40,199 nt of DNA from an uncultured Hyphomicrobiales bacterium (GTDB lineage: Bacteria; Pseudomonadota; Alphaproteobacteria; Rhizobiales; Xanthobacteraceae): positions 1 through 40,199 of the forward strand of contig CAISIV010000061.1 of the NCBI GenBank assembly GCA_903885555.1. The letters run 5' to 3'. Below are positions 32,811-40,199 of the stretch, piece by piece (position 1 is the first letter of the stretch; every line of letters starts with the position of its first letter). The position numbers and the translations under genes were made by a program. Under the pieces are notes generated by a model, which made no database searches, had not been told where the DNA came from, and worked only from the letters and a program-made list of their open reading frames with translations.

Positions 32811-33595
32811 TGTTTTTTTCCTCCACCAATTTTCTTTTTGCCGAACAGTGAGCTTAACGCCCTATATCCCGGCATGGCGATACGCTCGATCGCATGCTCG
32901 ATACGCGCATCGGACAGACGTGTGCGCGGCCAGCGATAGATCAGCGCGAACGCGAGCCAGATGACGAGGAATGTGAAGACGCCGGAAAACACCACGTCGC
33001 TGATGAAATGCCCGCCGGCCATCACGCGGAACACCGCCATGACGGCGCCCAGCGTCAGCGCCCCACCATAGGCAACCGCGCGCCATTGCAGCGGCGCCAG
33101 CGCTGCCGGCGCGAGAGTCCAGAACGCGCCGGAGACATCGCCGGATACGAACGAACAATTGTTCGGGCATTCGCCGCGCGGATCCCACCAGCGCACGTAG
33201 CGCTCGGTGCCGCCAAGCTGCGTGACGTCGATCGGCCGGGAGCGGCCCCAGTGATCCTTGAGCACGACATTGACCAGCAGACCCGGGCCCAGCGCCATGG
33301 TCGCGATGAGGAAGATGACGGCGCGGCCGGGGATCAGCATCTTGCGCGTCGGCACGATGAACTTGATCGCCAGCGCCACCAGCACCGGAATGATGATCGC
33401 GGTGGAAATCCACAGCCCGATATCGCGCGCCAGCATCAGGGGCGGATTGAGCCGCCAGGCAAACGCGTGGCCGGCGGCGTCGATGACATCATGGAAATGC
33501 TGGCCGACTCGTAACTCGAGCTCCGGAAAGAACCCGAACACCAGCCCGTTCACGGCCGCGATCACAAGCGCAATGATAAGGCCGGTGCGATTCAT
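32807..33595 (-). CDS. PAP2-family membrane phosphatase (LpxE-like), variant C2 motif
   Basis: The 262-residue membrane protein has about six helices. The phosphatase signature is present in C1 (KDHWGRSRP) and C3 (RVMAGGHFISD). The C2 motif, normally PSGH, reads FVSGD, so the usual His is replaced by Asp. Family members remove phosphates from lipid A, phosphatidylglycerophosphate or undecaprenyl pyrophosphate, mostly at the periplasmic face. Which lipid is used here cannot be told. The C-terminus is basic (GKKKIGGGKKQ). It precedes the Bug gene in the same operon with a 4-base overlap. Confidence 0.85.
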   Translation of the reverse strand: MNRTGLIIALVIAAVNGLVFGFFPELELRVGQHFHDVIDAAGHAFAWRLNPPLMLARDIGLWISTAIIIPVLVALAIKFIVPTRKMLIPGRAVIFLIATMALGPGLLVNVVLKDHWGRSRPIDVTQLGGTERYVRWWDPRGECPNNCSFVSGDVSGAFWTLAPAALAPLQWRAVAYGGALTLGAVMAVFRVMAGGHFISDVVFSGVFTFLVIWLAFALIYRWPRTRLSDARIEHAIERIAMPGYRALSSLFGKKKIGGGKKQ

Positions 33596-33653
33596 GTTCT
33601 TCCCTAAGGCGCATGCGGTCTAGCCGAGGCCCGGATAAATGGGAAGGCGGCGT

Positions 33654-34103
33654 TTAAGCGCGCTCGCGCCAGCGCCCGGCTTTGCGGCCCGCGATCAGCC
33701 AGTAAACCAGGCCGAACGTGATGCCGGCCGCGGCGGCGATTTCAAATTCATGCGAGACCATCGGCGGTGCGCGGTCGATCGATTCTTCGCCGCTGCGGCC
33801 GTAGCCGGCGCCTTGATAGGCGAGCAGAACCAGCGCGACAGCGCCGGCCACATTGATCAGCAGCGAGCGGATCGCGAAGGCTTCGGCCAGCGCGACGGCG
33901 ATCAGCATTGGCAGGAACAGCAGGCTCGCTGTGATTCCGGAGGCAATGAAGGCCGCGCCCCAGAACACCACGCGCTCGACCGGATCGCCCGACATCGCCG
34001 GCCATTGCGCACCGAGCAATCCGACGCTCCAGACAATACCGGCCGCCATGGTCGCGAGCCAAAGTGCAAACAGGATGACAACGATGCGGCCGAGGAGATG
34101 CAT
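33654..34103 (-). CDS. Small integral membrane protein of unknown function, 149 aa
   Basis: About four transmembrane helices are visible: IVVILFALWLATMAAGIVWSV, VVFWGAAFIASGITASLLFL, LLINVAGAVALVLLAY and IAAAAGITFGLVYWLIAG. An acidic loop (YGRSGEESIDRAPP) lies before the last helix and a basic tail (RKAGRWRERA) follows it. No catalytic motif is seen and the family is not recognised. It sits 32 bases downstream of rlmN on the same strand, so cotranscription with rlmN is possible. Confidence 0.65.
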   Translation of the reverse strand: MHLLGRIVVILFALWLATMAAGIVWSVGLLGAQWPAMSGDPVERVVFWGAAFIASGITASLLFLPMLIAVALAEAFAIRSLLINVAGAVALVLLAYQGAGYGRSGEESIDRAPPMVSHEFEIAAAAGITFGLVYWLIAGRKAGRWRERA

Positions 34104-34135
34104 GTTAATTCGTCACTCCGCAGCGCGCGTGACGC

Positions 34136-35353
34136 TTACTCATCCGTCATCGCCATCGCGCGCAAAGCCATGCGCTCGCGGGCGGAAAGCTTCTCGGTCG
34201 CGCTCTTGAGCTGGCCGCAGGCGGCGAGAATGTCGCGGCCGCGCGGCGTGCGCACCGGCGAGGCATAACCGGCGTCGAATACGACCTGCGAAAACTTCTC
34301 AATCTGATCCCAGTCCGAGCATTCGTACTTGGTGCCGGGCCAGGGATTGAACGGGATGAGATTGATCTTGGCGTGGATACCTTTAAGCAGGCGCACCAGC
34401 GCCTTGGCATCCTCGATGGAGTCATTGACACCCTTGAGCATGACGTATTCGAAAGTAATGCGCTTGGCGTTCGACGCGCCGGGATAATTGCGGCACGCTT
34501 CCATTAATTCCTTGATCGGATATTTGCGGTTCAGCGGCACCAGCTCGTTGCGCAACTCGTCGCGCACCGCATGCAGCGACACCGCCAGCATACAGCCGAT
34601 CTCGTTGCCGGCGCGCTCGATGTTCGGGATGACGCCCGAGGTCGAGAGCGTAATGCGGCGCTTGGAAATGCCGAGGCCGTCGCCATCGGAAACGATCAGC
34701 AGCGCATCACGCACCGCGTCGAGATTATAGAGCGGCTCGCCCATACCCATCATGACGACATTGGTGACGCAGCGATCGCCACTCGGCACGACGCCATCGG
34801 TCGGCCGCGTGCCACCGGGCCAGTCGCCCATGCGGTCGCGCGCCACCATGATCTGTCCGGCGATTTCGCCGGCAGTGAGATTGCGCACCAGACGCTGCGT
34901 GCCGGTGTGACAGAACGAACAGGTCAGCGTGCAGCCGACCTGGCTCGAGACGCACAGCGTGCCGCGTTCGGTATCGGGGATGTAAACGCATTCGACATCG
35001 TGCGGCAGTTTGCTGTCCGGATCGCCCGGCAGCCGCAGCAGCCACTTGCGCGTGCCGTCGATCGAAATCTGTTCGGCCACCACTTCGGGCCGCGCCAGCG
35101 TGAAACGCTTCGCCAGTTCGGCGCGCAATTCCTTCGACACGCTGGTCATGTCGTCGAACGTCGTGAAGCCGCGGAAATAGATCCAGTGCCAGAGCTGCTG
35201 CACGCGCATCTTGCGCTGCGCTTCCGGCACACCGGCTTGGCCCAGCGCATCGGCGAGCTCGGCGCGCGACATGCCGATCAGCGACGGCATTTCGGGCGCG
35301 ATGTAACGCTCGAGCGGCGCCTTCTCGATGAAAGTTTCCGATTGCAGGCTCAT
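34136..35353 (-). CDS. rlmN: Dual-specificity 23S rRNA / tRNA adenine-C2 methyltransferase
   Basis: The 405-residue radical-SAM enzyme methylates C2 of A2503 in 23S rRNA and A37 in some tRNAs. The 4Fe-4S/SAM motif is Cys141, Cys145 and Cys148 (CTLTCSFC). Around it are [58 protein letters not shown] and the methyl-carrier Cys region ILAACGQL near the end. ATG 35353 is chosen; an in-frame TTG 21 bases upstream exists, and neither has a clear ribosome site. It is probably a housekeeping gene with its own promoter. Confidence 0.94.
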   Translation of the reverse strand: MSLQSETFIEKAPLERYIAPEMPSLIGMSRAELADALGQAGVPEAQRKMRVQQLWHWIYFRGFTTFDDMTSVSKELRAELAKRFTLARPEVVAEQISIDGTRKWLLRLPGDPDSKLPHDVECVYIPDTERGTLCVSSQVGCTLTCSFCHTGTQRLVRNLTAGEIAGQIMVARDRMGDWPGGTRPTDGVVPSGDRCVTNVVMMGMGEPLYNLDAVRDALLIVSDGDGLGISKRRITLSTSGVIPNIERAGNEIGCMLAVSLHAVRDELRNELVPLNRKYPIKELMEACRNYPGASNAKRITFEYVMLKGVNDSIEDAKALVRLLKGIHAKINLIPFNPWPGTKYECSDWDQIEKFSQVVFDAGYASPVRTPRGRDILAACGQLKSATEKLSARERMALRAMAMTDE

Positions 35354-35445
35354 GCCGGTGTCTAACACAAACAAAAATGGGCGGGCGAAATCGCCGCGCT
35401 TACAGGCTTTAGCTAAGTGGGCCGATGCCGAAAGTCAGTAGGAGC

Positions 35446-35466
35446 GCCGGGTCAAAGGACCCCGGC
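35446..35466. terminator. Possible hairpin after the IalB-family gene
   Basis: GCCGGG (35446-35451) pairs with CCCGGC (35461-35466), with TC/GA extending the stem around an AAAG loop and one bulged base. It lies just beyond the stop of the minus-strand gene. There is no T-run, so termination is only suggested. Confidence 0.35.
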
Positions 35467-35472
35467 GGCAAC

Positions 35473-36087
35473 CTATTTGCACTCCTCGGCGACCTTGTCG
35501 AGCGCCTGGGCAATGCCCTTGAGCGAGTAGGTATCGGTGCTTTTCGTATTCTTGCCGGACTCGCTCTTGACCACGAGATCGCCGCCATTGCGCATGGCGG
35601 TGACCATCTTGGCCTCTTCGGCCGCGTTCTTGACCCAGGCGCCGTCGTTCTGGGTGTACATCACGTAGGTCGTTCCAGCGACCGCGGCAGAGGCATCGAT
35701 ATTGGCCTTCTGCGGATAACCGACGATCACCGAGACCTCGTTTTTCACCTTCTCCGACGGGCGCGTCGAGATGAAGGCGTAGGACGGATCGCGCTTCTTG
35801 TTGGCCGGTTCGGTGGTCGCTGCCGACGGCTTGGCGAGCGCGAAACACACCTTCTTGCCGCCCGGCGTTGCCCGGTAGGCACCCCAGTCGCCGAACTGGC
35901 CAAGCAGGACCGCGGATTCGGTCGGATCGGATTTCGCCTTGGCCTCGGCGGGCTTTGCCGCGGGCTTGGGGGCGGCTTTGGTATCCGCTTTGGGCGCGGC
36001 AGGCGCGGCCTGCGCAAAAGCAGCGCCGGACAGCGCCACGGCGGTCAAGAATGCAATCGCGGGGCTTAGCCAAAACGTCTTCTTCAT
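35473..36087 (-). CDS. Invasion-associated locus B (IalB) family protein
   Basis: The 204-residue exported protein has a signal peptide (MKKTFWLSPAIAFLTAVALSGAAFA) and a low-complexity Ala/Pro/Lys linker (APAAPKADTKAAPKPAAKPAEAKAK). The IalB-like domain contains QFGDWGAYRATPGGKKVCFALAKP, YAFISTRPSEKVKNEVSVIVGYP and a C-terminal SLKGIAQALDKVAEECK. The two cysteines in KVCFA and EECK may pair. The family is named after a Bartonella invasion protein but is widespread in free-living relatives, so no virulence role should be assumed. It is a single gene, divergent from the quinone reductase. Confidence 0.82.
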   Translation of the reverse strand: MKKTFWLSPAIAFLTAVALSGAAFAQAAPAAPKADTKAAPKPAAKPAEAKAKSDPTESAVLLGQFGDWGAYRATPGGKKVCFALAKPSAATTEPANKKRDPSYAFISTRPSEKVKNEVSVIVGYPQKANIDASAAVAGTTYVMYTQNDGAWVKNAAEEAKMVTAMRNGGDLVVKSESGKNTKSTDTYSLKGIAQALDKVAEECK

Positions 36088-36233
36088 CGGGCCCTACCGG
36101 TTGATTGATTACGGACTTGATTCCGTCCTCAAAGGTCGCTGGATATTAGCCCAATATGGACGAATATCGGCAAGGTGAAGGCGGCAAAGCGCCGCCCGAT
36201 ACCGACCCTAGCCCGAGAAAGTTAACGCCGCCC

Positions 36234-37208
36234 ATGAAAGCCCTGCTCTGCACCCATTACGGAACCCCGGACGATCTGGTGCTCGCCGATATCGCCGATC
36301 CGACGCCCGCGCCGGGCGAGGCCGTGGTGCGCATCCATGCCGCGGCGCTGAACTTCTTCGACACGTTGATCATCGCGGGGAAGTACCAGACCAAGCCGGC
36401 GTTTCCGTTCTCGCCGTCGGCAGAATTCGCAGGCACGATCGAGAGCCTCGGCGAAGGCGTTACAGGACTGCAGGTCGGCGACCGGGTGCTGGCCTGCTCC
36501 AGTTACGGCGCCGCGCGCGAGCGCATTGCGATTGCCGCCGGCAAGCTAATCAAGATTCCGGACAGCATCGACTTCGACCACGCCGCCGGCATCTGCGTCA
36601 CTTACGGCACGACGATGCACGCGCTGAAAGATCGTGCCAAACTTCAGCCCGGCGAAACGCTGGCTGTGCTCGGCGCATCCGGTGGCACAGGACTGGCTGC
36701 AATCGAGCTCGGCAAGATCATGGGCGCGCGCGTGATCGCTTGCGCCTCGTCGCCGGAAAAAATTACGTTCGCGCGCGAACATGGCGCCGACGATGGCATC
36801 GACTACGCCAAGGAAGATCTGAAGGAAGCACTGCGACGCGCGACGAACGGCAAAGGTCCGAACGTCATCTACGATCCGGTCGGCGGCCAATACGCGGAAC
36901 CTGCCTTGCGCGCGATTGCATGGAAGGGACGGTATCTGGTCGTCGGCTTTGCCGCCGGCGAAATTCCCAAACTGCCGTTCAATCTGATGCTACTGAAAGG
37001 CTGCGACGTACAGGGCGTTTTCTGGGGTTCGTTCATCGAACGCGATCTCGCCGGCCACCGCGCCAATACCGAGCAATTGCTGGCCTGGTGCGCCGCAGGC
37101 AAACTGTCATCACATGTTCACGCGGTCTATCCGCTGGCCGAAGCAGCCACTGCGCTCAAAGCCATCGCCGCACGCACGGTGATGGGCAAGGTGATCCTGC
37201 GACCCTAG
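36234..37208 (+). CDS. Zinc-free medium-chain NADPH:quinone oxidoreductase
   Basis: The 324-residue protein begins MKALLCTHYGTPDDLVLADIADPTPAPGEAVVRI. It has the MDR core LNFFDTLIIAGKYQTKPAFPFSPSAEFAGTI, the nucleotide fold LAVLGASGGTGLAAIELGKIMGARVIACASS, and VIYDPVGGQYAEPAL. There is no catalytic zinc Cys/His set at the usual place, which fits the quinone reductase branch (QorA-like). It probably reduces quinones or enone substrates with NADPH in the cytosol. ATG 36234 is chosen from the family N-terminus; a longer frame adds low-quality residues. It is convergent with the DUF1232 gene, and their stops overlap. Confidence 0.88.
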   Translation: MKALLCTHYGTPDDLVLADIADPTPAPGEAVVRIHAAALNFFDTLIIAGKYQTKPAFPFSPSAEFAGTIESLGEGVTGLQVGDRVLACSSYGAARERIAIAAGKLIKIPDSIDFDHAAGICVTYGTTMHALKDRAKLQPGETLAVLGASGGTGLAAIELGKIMGARVIACASSPEKITFAREHGADDGIDYAKEDLKEALRRATNGKGPNVIYDPVGGQYAEPALRAIAWKGRYLVVGFAAGEIPKLPFNLMLLKGCDVQGVFWGSFIERDLAGHRANTEQLLAWCAAGKLSSHVHAVYPLAEAATALKAIAARTVMGKVILRP

Positions 37209-37546
37209 AGCCGGTCGATCGCGGAGCGCGCCGCTTCGCGATGTTCGGGCTGAATGCTGCTAGCCACCAGCTTGAGCGCGGTCGCCAGCACCGCTGCATC
37301 ATCTGTGAAGCCGAGCACCGGCAACACATCGGGTATAGCATCGAACGGCAGCACGAAGTAAGCGATAGCGCCGATGAGTGTCGCTTTCACCTGCAGTGGC
37401 GTGGCGCGATCGAAGGCGCAGTAATAGGCCGCGAGCAATTCTTCGGCGAACGGAACGCGCGCGCCGACGCTAATGATCTTGCGCCAGAAACTGCGCCGCA
37501 GCGCGTTGTTGTCTGATGGCCCGGAGGCCGCCCGTGCGAATGCCAT
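37205..37546 (-). CDS. YkvA/DUF1232-family small membrane protein
   Basis: The 113-residue protein has the DUF1232 signature YFVLPFDAIPDVLPVLGFTDDAAVLATAL at its centre, preceded by KATLIGAIA. It looks like a small membrane-associated protein with one hydrophobic segment. The biochemical role of this family is not known. Its stop overlaps the quinone reductase stop at CTAG (37205-37208). Confidence 0.85.
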   Translation of the reverse strand: MAFARAASGPSDNNALRRSFWRKIISVGARVPFAEELLAAYYCAFDRATPLQVKATLIGAIAYFVLPFDAIPDVLPVLGFTDDAAVLATALKLVASSIQPEHREAARSAIDRL

Positions 37547-37587
37547 AAGGCTTATTTGGTGATTGCGCGAGAACGCGCAAGACGCCC

Positions 37588-37878
37588 TCAGCCTGCCAGC
37601 CGGTCCATCGCCTCGGCGAGCTTGATGTCGAGTTCGGTCAGCCCGCCAGCGTCATGGGTCGACAGCGTCACTTCGACAGTTTTGTAGACGTTGAACCACT
37701 CCGGGTGATGATCCATCTCGTTGGCCACGTCGGCCACCTTGGTCATGAAGGAAAAGGCCTGCCGGAAATCCTTGAAGGTAAATTTGCGGGTAATGGCGTC
37801 GCGGCCGGACACTTCCGACCAATCCTTGAGCTTGGCCAGAGCGGCCTTGCGGGCCTCGGCGGTCAGTTTTTGCGGCAT
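37588..37878 (-). CDS. phhB: 4a-hydroxytetrahydrobiopterin dehydratase (pterin carbinolamine dehydratase)
   Basis: The 96-residue protein matches the PCD/DCoH family: [56 protein letters not shown]. The catalytic His pair is in MDHHPEW. The family regenerates dihydrobiopterin after aromatic amino-acid hydroxylases, and some copies have folate-linked or stress roles instead. No phenylalanine hydroxylase gene is in the window. ATG 37878 with GGGAGGGA upstream is chosen over a longer frame. Confidence 0.9.
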   Translation of the reverse strand: MPQKLTAEARKAALAKLKDWSEVSGRDAITRKFTFKDFRQAFSFMTKVADVANEMDHHPEWFNVYKTVEVTLSTHDAGGLTELDIKLAEAMDRLAG

Positions 37879-38051
37879 GATTGTTCCCTCCCGGAACGAA
37901 CGCACCAGACGGCAAAGGGTTGCCATGGCGGCAGTTTGACGCAAAACCAAGCGGATTGTCCCCTGCCGTCATTGGCTCGTCATATCGCCGTCGAAGGACT
38001 GTCAGGCGGCGCTCCCATTGTCATGCGACCAATTCGCAACGGGAGATAGAC

Positions 38052-39644
38052 ATGCATCGCCGGATCATCACCTCGCGCCGCCGCTTTCTCTCCACGACCG
38101 CGGCCGCCGCGGCTTTCACTGGAATTGGCGGCCTCGCCGCCCCTTTCCTGAGCCGCGCGAATGACCGCCCGCAGATCACCCATGGCCTGCAGTCGGGCGA
38201 CGTCTCGATCGATTCCGGTGTCGTCTGGGCCCGCGCCGATCGGCCTTCGCGGATGCTGGTCGAACTCGCTACGACGGATAGCTTCAAGAACGTGAGCAAT
38301 GCCGTCTTTGTCGATGCGCTGCCGGAAACCGACTTCACCGCGAAATTGCTGATCGACGGCCTGCCGGCCGGACAGGACATGTTTTATCGCGTCCGTTTCC
38401 AGGATCTTTCGGCGCCGACCATCACCGGCGAACCGGTGGTTGGACGTTTCCGCACCGCGCCGAGCGACAAGCGCTCAATCAGTTTCGTGTGGTCGGGTGA
38501 TACCGCCGGTCAGGGCTGGGGCATCGACGAGTCACGCGGCGGCATGCGCACCTACGCGACCATGCTCAAGAATCGCCCCGACTTCTTCATCCACAACGGC
38601 GACACCATTTACGCCGATGGCGCTATCGCAGCTGAACAGAAAATGCCGAACGGCGAAATCTGGCGCAACATCGTCACCGAAGACAAGTCGAAACCAGCAG
38701 AAACGCTGACCGAATTTCGCGGCAACTACAAATACAATTTGCTCGACAAAAACCTGCGCGCCTTCAACGCCGAAGTTCCGATGTTCGCGCAGTGGGACGA
38801 TCACGAAGTCACCAACAACTGGTGGCCCGGCGAGCCGCTGACCCGTCCCGAGCACCAGCGCAAGAAATATGTCGAGAAAAACGTGCTGCTGATGGCAGCG
38901 CGGTCGAGCCGCGCCTTCCATGAATACATGCCGATGCGCGAGACCGAACTCGAGCCCGGCCGCGTCTATCGCAAAATCGGCTATGGCCCGCTGCTCGACG
39001 TCTTCATGCTCGACATGCGCAGCTATCGCGGCCCGAACGGCGAAGACAAAGAGGAAAGCTACGGACCGGCCAGCCACTTCCTCGGGCCCAAACAATTGGC
39101 CTGGCTCAAGCGCGAACTGCTGAACTCGCGCGCGACGTGGAAGGTGATCGCCGCCGACATGCCGCTCGGTCTCGTGGTGGTCTACGATGGCGACCGCAAA
39201 TGGGGTGCCGAAGCTGTCGCCAACGGCGACGATGGCGCGCCGCGCGGCCGCGAGCTTGAGTTCGCCGACCTGCTGTCCTTCATTAAACACGCCGGCATTC
39301 GCAACACCGTGTGGCTTACTGCCGACGTGCACTACACCGCCGCGCATTACTACGATCCGAACAAAGCGGCATTTCAGGATTTCGAGCCGTTCTGGGAGTT
39401 CGTCTCGGGTCCCATCCACGCCGGTACCTTCGGGCCGAACGCCCTCGACAAGACCTTCGGCCCGCAGCCGGTCTACGTGAAAGCGCCCGGCAAGGATCAG
39501 GGTCAGAACCTGCCGCCGAGCGACGGTATGCAGTTCTTCGGTCACGTCGGTATCAACGGCACCAGCGAGCAGATGACCGTTACGCTTAAAGATGCGGACG
39601 ACCGCTCGCTCTGGTCGAAGACCCTGGACCCGCAATTCGGCTAG
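38052..39644 (+). CDS. phoD: Alkaline phosphatase D / phosphodiesterase family protein, Tat-exported
   Basis: The 530-residue protein has a twin-arginine signal (TSRRRFLSTTAAAAAFTGIGG, Arg9-Arg11). An N-terminal domain begins THGLQSGDVSIDSGVVWARADRP. The PhoD metal-site motifs are VWSGDTAGQG, FIHNGDTIYADG, FAQWDDHEVTNNW, LDMRSYRGPN and TADVHYTAAHYY. PhoD enzymes use iron and calcium to hydrolyse phosphate mono- and diesters in the periplasm, and related TPP-like members exist, so the exact substrate is uncertain. GGGAGA precedes ATG 38052; a longer upstream frame lacks the Tat start. No Pho box was identified. Confidence 0.88.
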   Translation: MHRRIITSRRRFLSTTAAAAAFTGIGGLAAPFLSRANDRPQITHGLQSGDVSIDSGVVWARADRPSRMLVELATTDSFKNVSNAVFVDALPETDFTAKLLIDGLPAGQDMFYRVRFQDLSAPTITGEPVVGRFRTAPSDKRSISFVWSGDTAGQGWGIDESRGGMRTYATMLKNRPDFFIHNGDTIYADGAIAAEQKMPNGEIWRNIVTEDKSKPAETLTEFRGNYKYNLLDKNLRAFNAEVPMFAQWDDHEVTNNWWPGEPLTRPEHQRKKYVEKNVLLMAARSSRAFHEYMPMRETELEPGRVYRKIGYGPLLDVFMLDMRSYRGPNGEDKEESYGPASHFLGPKQLAWLKRELLNSRATWKVIAADMPLGLVVVYDGDRKWGAEAVANGDDGAPRGRELEFADLLSFIKHAGIRNTVWLTADVHYTAAHYYDPNKAAFQDFEPFWEFVSGPIHAGTFGPNALDKTFGPQPVYVKAPGKDQGQNLPPSDGMQFFGHVGINGTSEQMTVTLKDADDRSLWSKTLDPQFG

Positions 39645-39736
39645 AAGGCGGGCTTCGGCAACCCGGCCGACCTGAAAAGGCCTGAATTTTGGGCTTTATC
39701 GGCTCCGGGAGCTTAACCACGGACCCGTATAAGCGG

Positions 39737-39764
39737 TTGCTTCCGGCCGTCCCGTGACTATATT
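39737..39764 (+). promoter_or_regulatory. Predicted sigma-70 promoter of typA
   Basis: TTGCTT (39737-39742) and TATATT (39759-39764) are separated by 16 bases, close to the TTGACA/TATAAT consensus. Transcription would begin near 39771, giving a leader of about 60 bases that contains the hairpin at 39787-39812. Confidence 0.5.
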
Positions 39765-39786
39765 GCGCCGCAATAGCGCTTCGCGT

Positions 39787-39823
39787 CGCGGGCCCCGTAA
39801 AGGCGGCCCGCGCTTTGATTTTT
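39787..39823 (+). terminator. Terminator-like hairpin in the typA leader
   Basis: CGCGGGCC (39787-39794) pairs with GGCCCGCG (39805-39812) around a 10-base loop and is followed by CTTTGATTTTT. The T-rich run ends only 10 bases before the typA ATG. It could be the end of an upstream transcript or an attenuator within the typA leader. Confidence 0.65.
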
Positions 39824-39833
39824 GGAACCCAAA

Positions 39834-40199
<366 letters not shown>

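Noticed and set aside
37563-37580. TTGCGCG/CGCGCAA hairpin between the DUF1232 and phhB genes as a terminator
   Set aside because: There is no T-tract on either side and the stem is only 7 bp, so it is not called.

Overview
The window looks like chromosomal DNA from a high-GC alphaproteobacterium of the order Hyphomicrobiales, probably near Bradyrhizobiaceae/Xanthobacteraceae. This is inferred from the proteins rather than from any marker search: DUF2336, an IalB-family protein, an sdhCDAB operon, a mesaconyl-CoA hydratase, a pentapeptide MXKDX protein, orphan tripartite-tricarboxylate (Bug/TctC) binding proteins, and palindromic repeats resembling those I know from Bradyrhizobium-like genomes. 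I see no tRNA, rRNA, CRISPR, insertion sequence, phage or plasmid gene. Both ends cut genes: a small secreted protein at the left edge and typA at the right edge.

Layout. 1-0.8 kb: three small exported proteins on the minus strand. 0.9-4.4 kb, plus strand: a zincin-like metallopeptidase, leuD, a small exported protein, and a two-gene module resembling a reduced succinate dehydrogenase (flavoprotein plus a 2Fe-2S-only partner). 4.4-8.9 kb, minus strand: a Sel1-repeat protein, an amino-acid-type ABC binding protein, a CitE/Mcl2-like CoA-ester lyase or thioesterase, and a large polytopic membrane protein. 9-13 kb: beta-carbonic anhydrase, a DUF2336 protein, asd and a membrane-anchored unknown. 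13-20.1 kb is rich in redox genes: a sulfite-oxidase-like molybdoenzyme with a c-type cytochrome, leuB, a type II NADH dehydrogenase, an exported cupin, and a YedY-like molybdoenzyme with a b561 cytochrome. 20.2-26.4 kb: an MXKDX repeat protein, mesaconyl-CoA hydratase (mch), a LysR regulator and the divergent sdhCDAB operon. 26.4-34.1 kb: two Bug-type binding proteins, an M48/PDZ lipoprotein protease, a small lipoprotein, argG, a small unknown, an MltB-like transglycosylase, a PAP2 phosphatase and a small membrane protein. 34.1-40.2 kb: rlmN, an IalB-family protein, a quinone reductase, a DUF1232 protein, a pterin dehydratase (phhB), phoD and typA.

How the genes fit together. leuD, asd and leuB serve leucine and aspartate-family amino-acid synthesis but are scattered over 15 kb. 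sdhCDAB and NDH-2 feed the quinone pool, while the two molybdoenzyme/cytochrome modules are periplasmic redox systems. mch and the Mcl2-like gene point to an ethylmalonyl-CoA-type C2 assimilation route that ends near succinate and malate, but its signature genes (ccr, ecm, msd) are not here. 

Most of the window is ordinary core genome and I found no clearly new multi-gene system. The best second-look items are a 49-bp palindromic repeat placed directly after both cytochrome genes of the two molybdoenzyme modules, the reduced SDH-like pair lacking canonical catalytic residues, three 14-bp direct repeats before the NDH-2 gene, a terminator-like hairpin in the typA leader, and a PAP2 phosphatase with an altered C2 motif.
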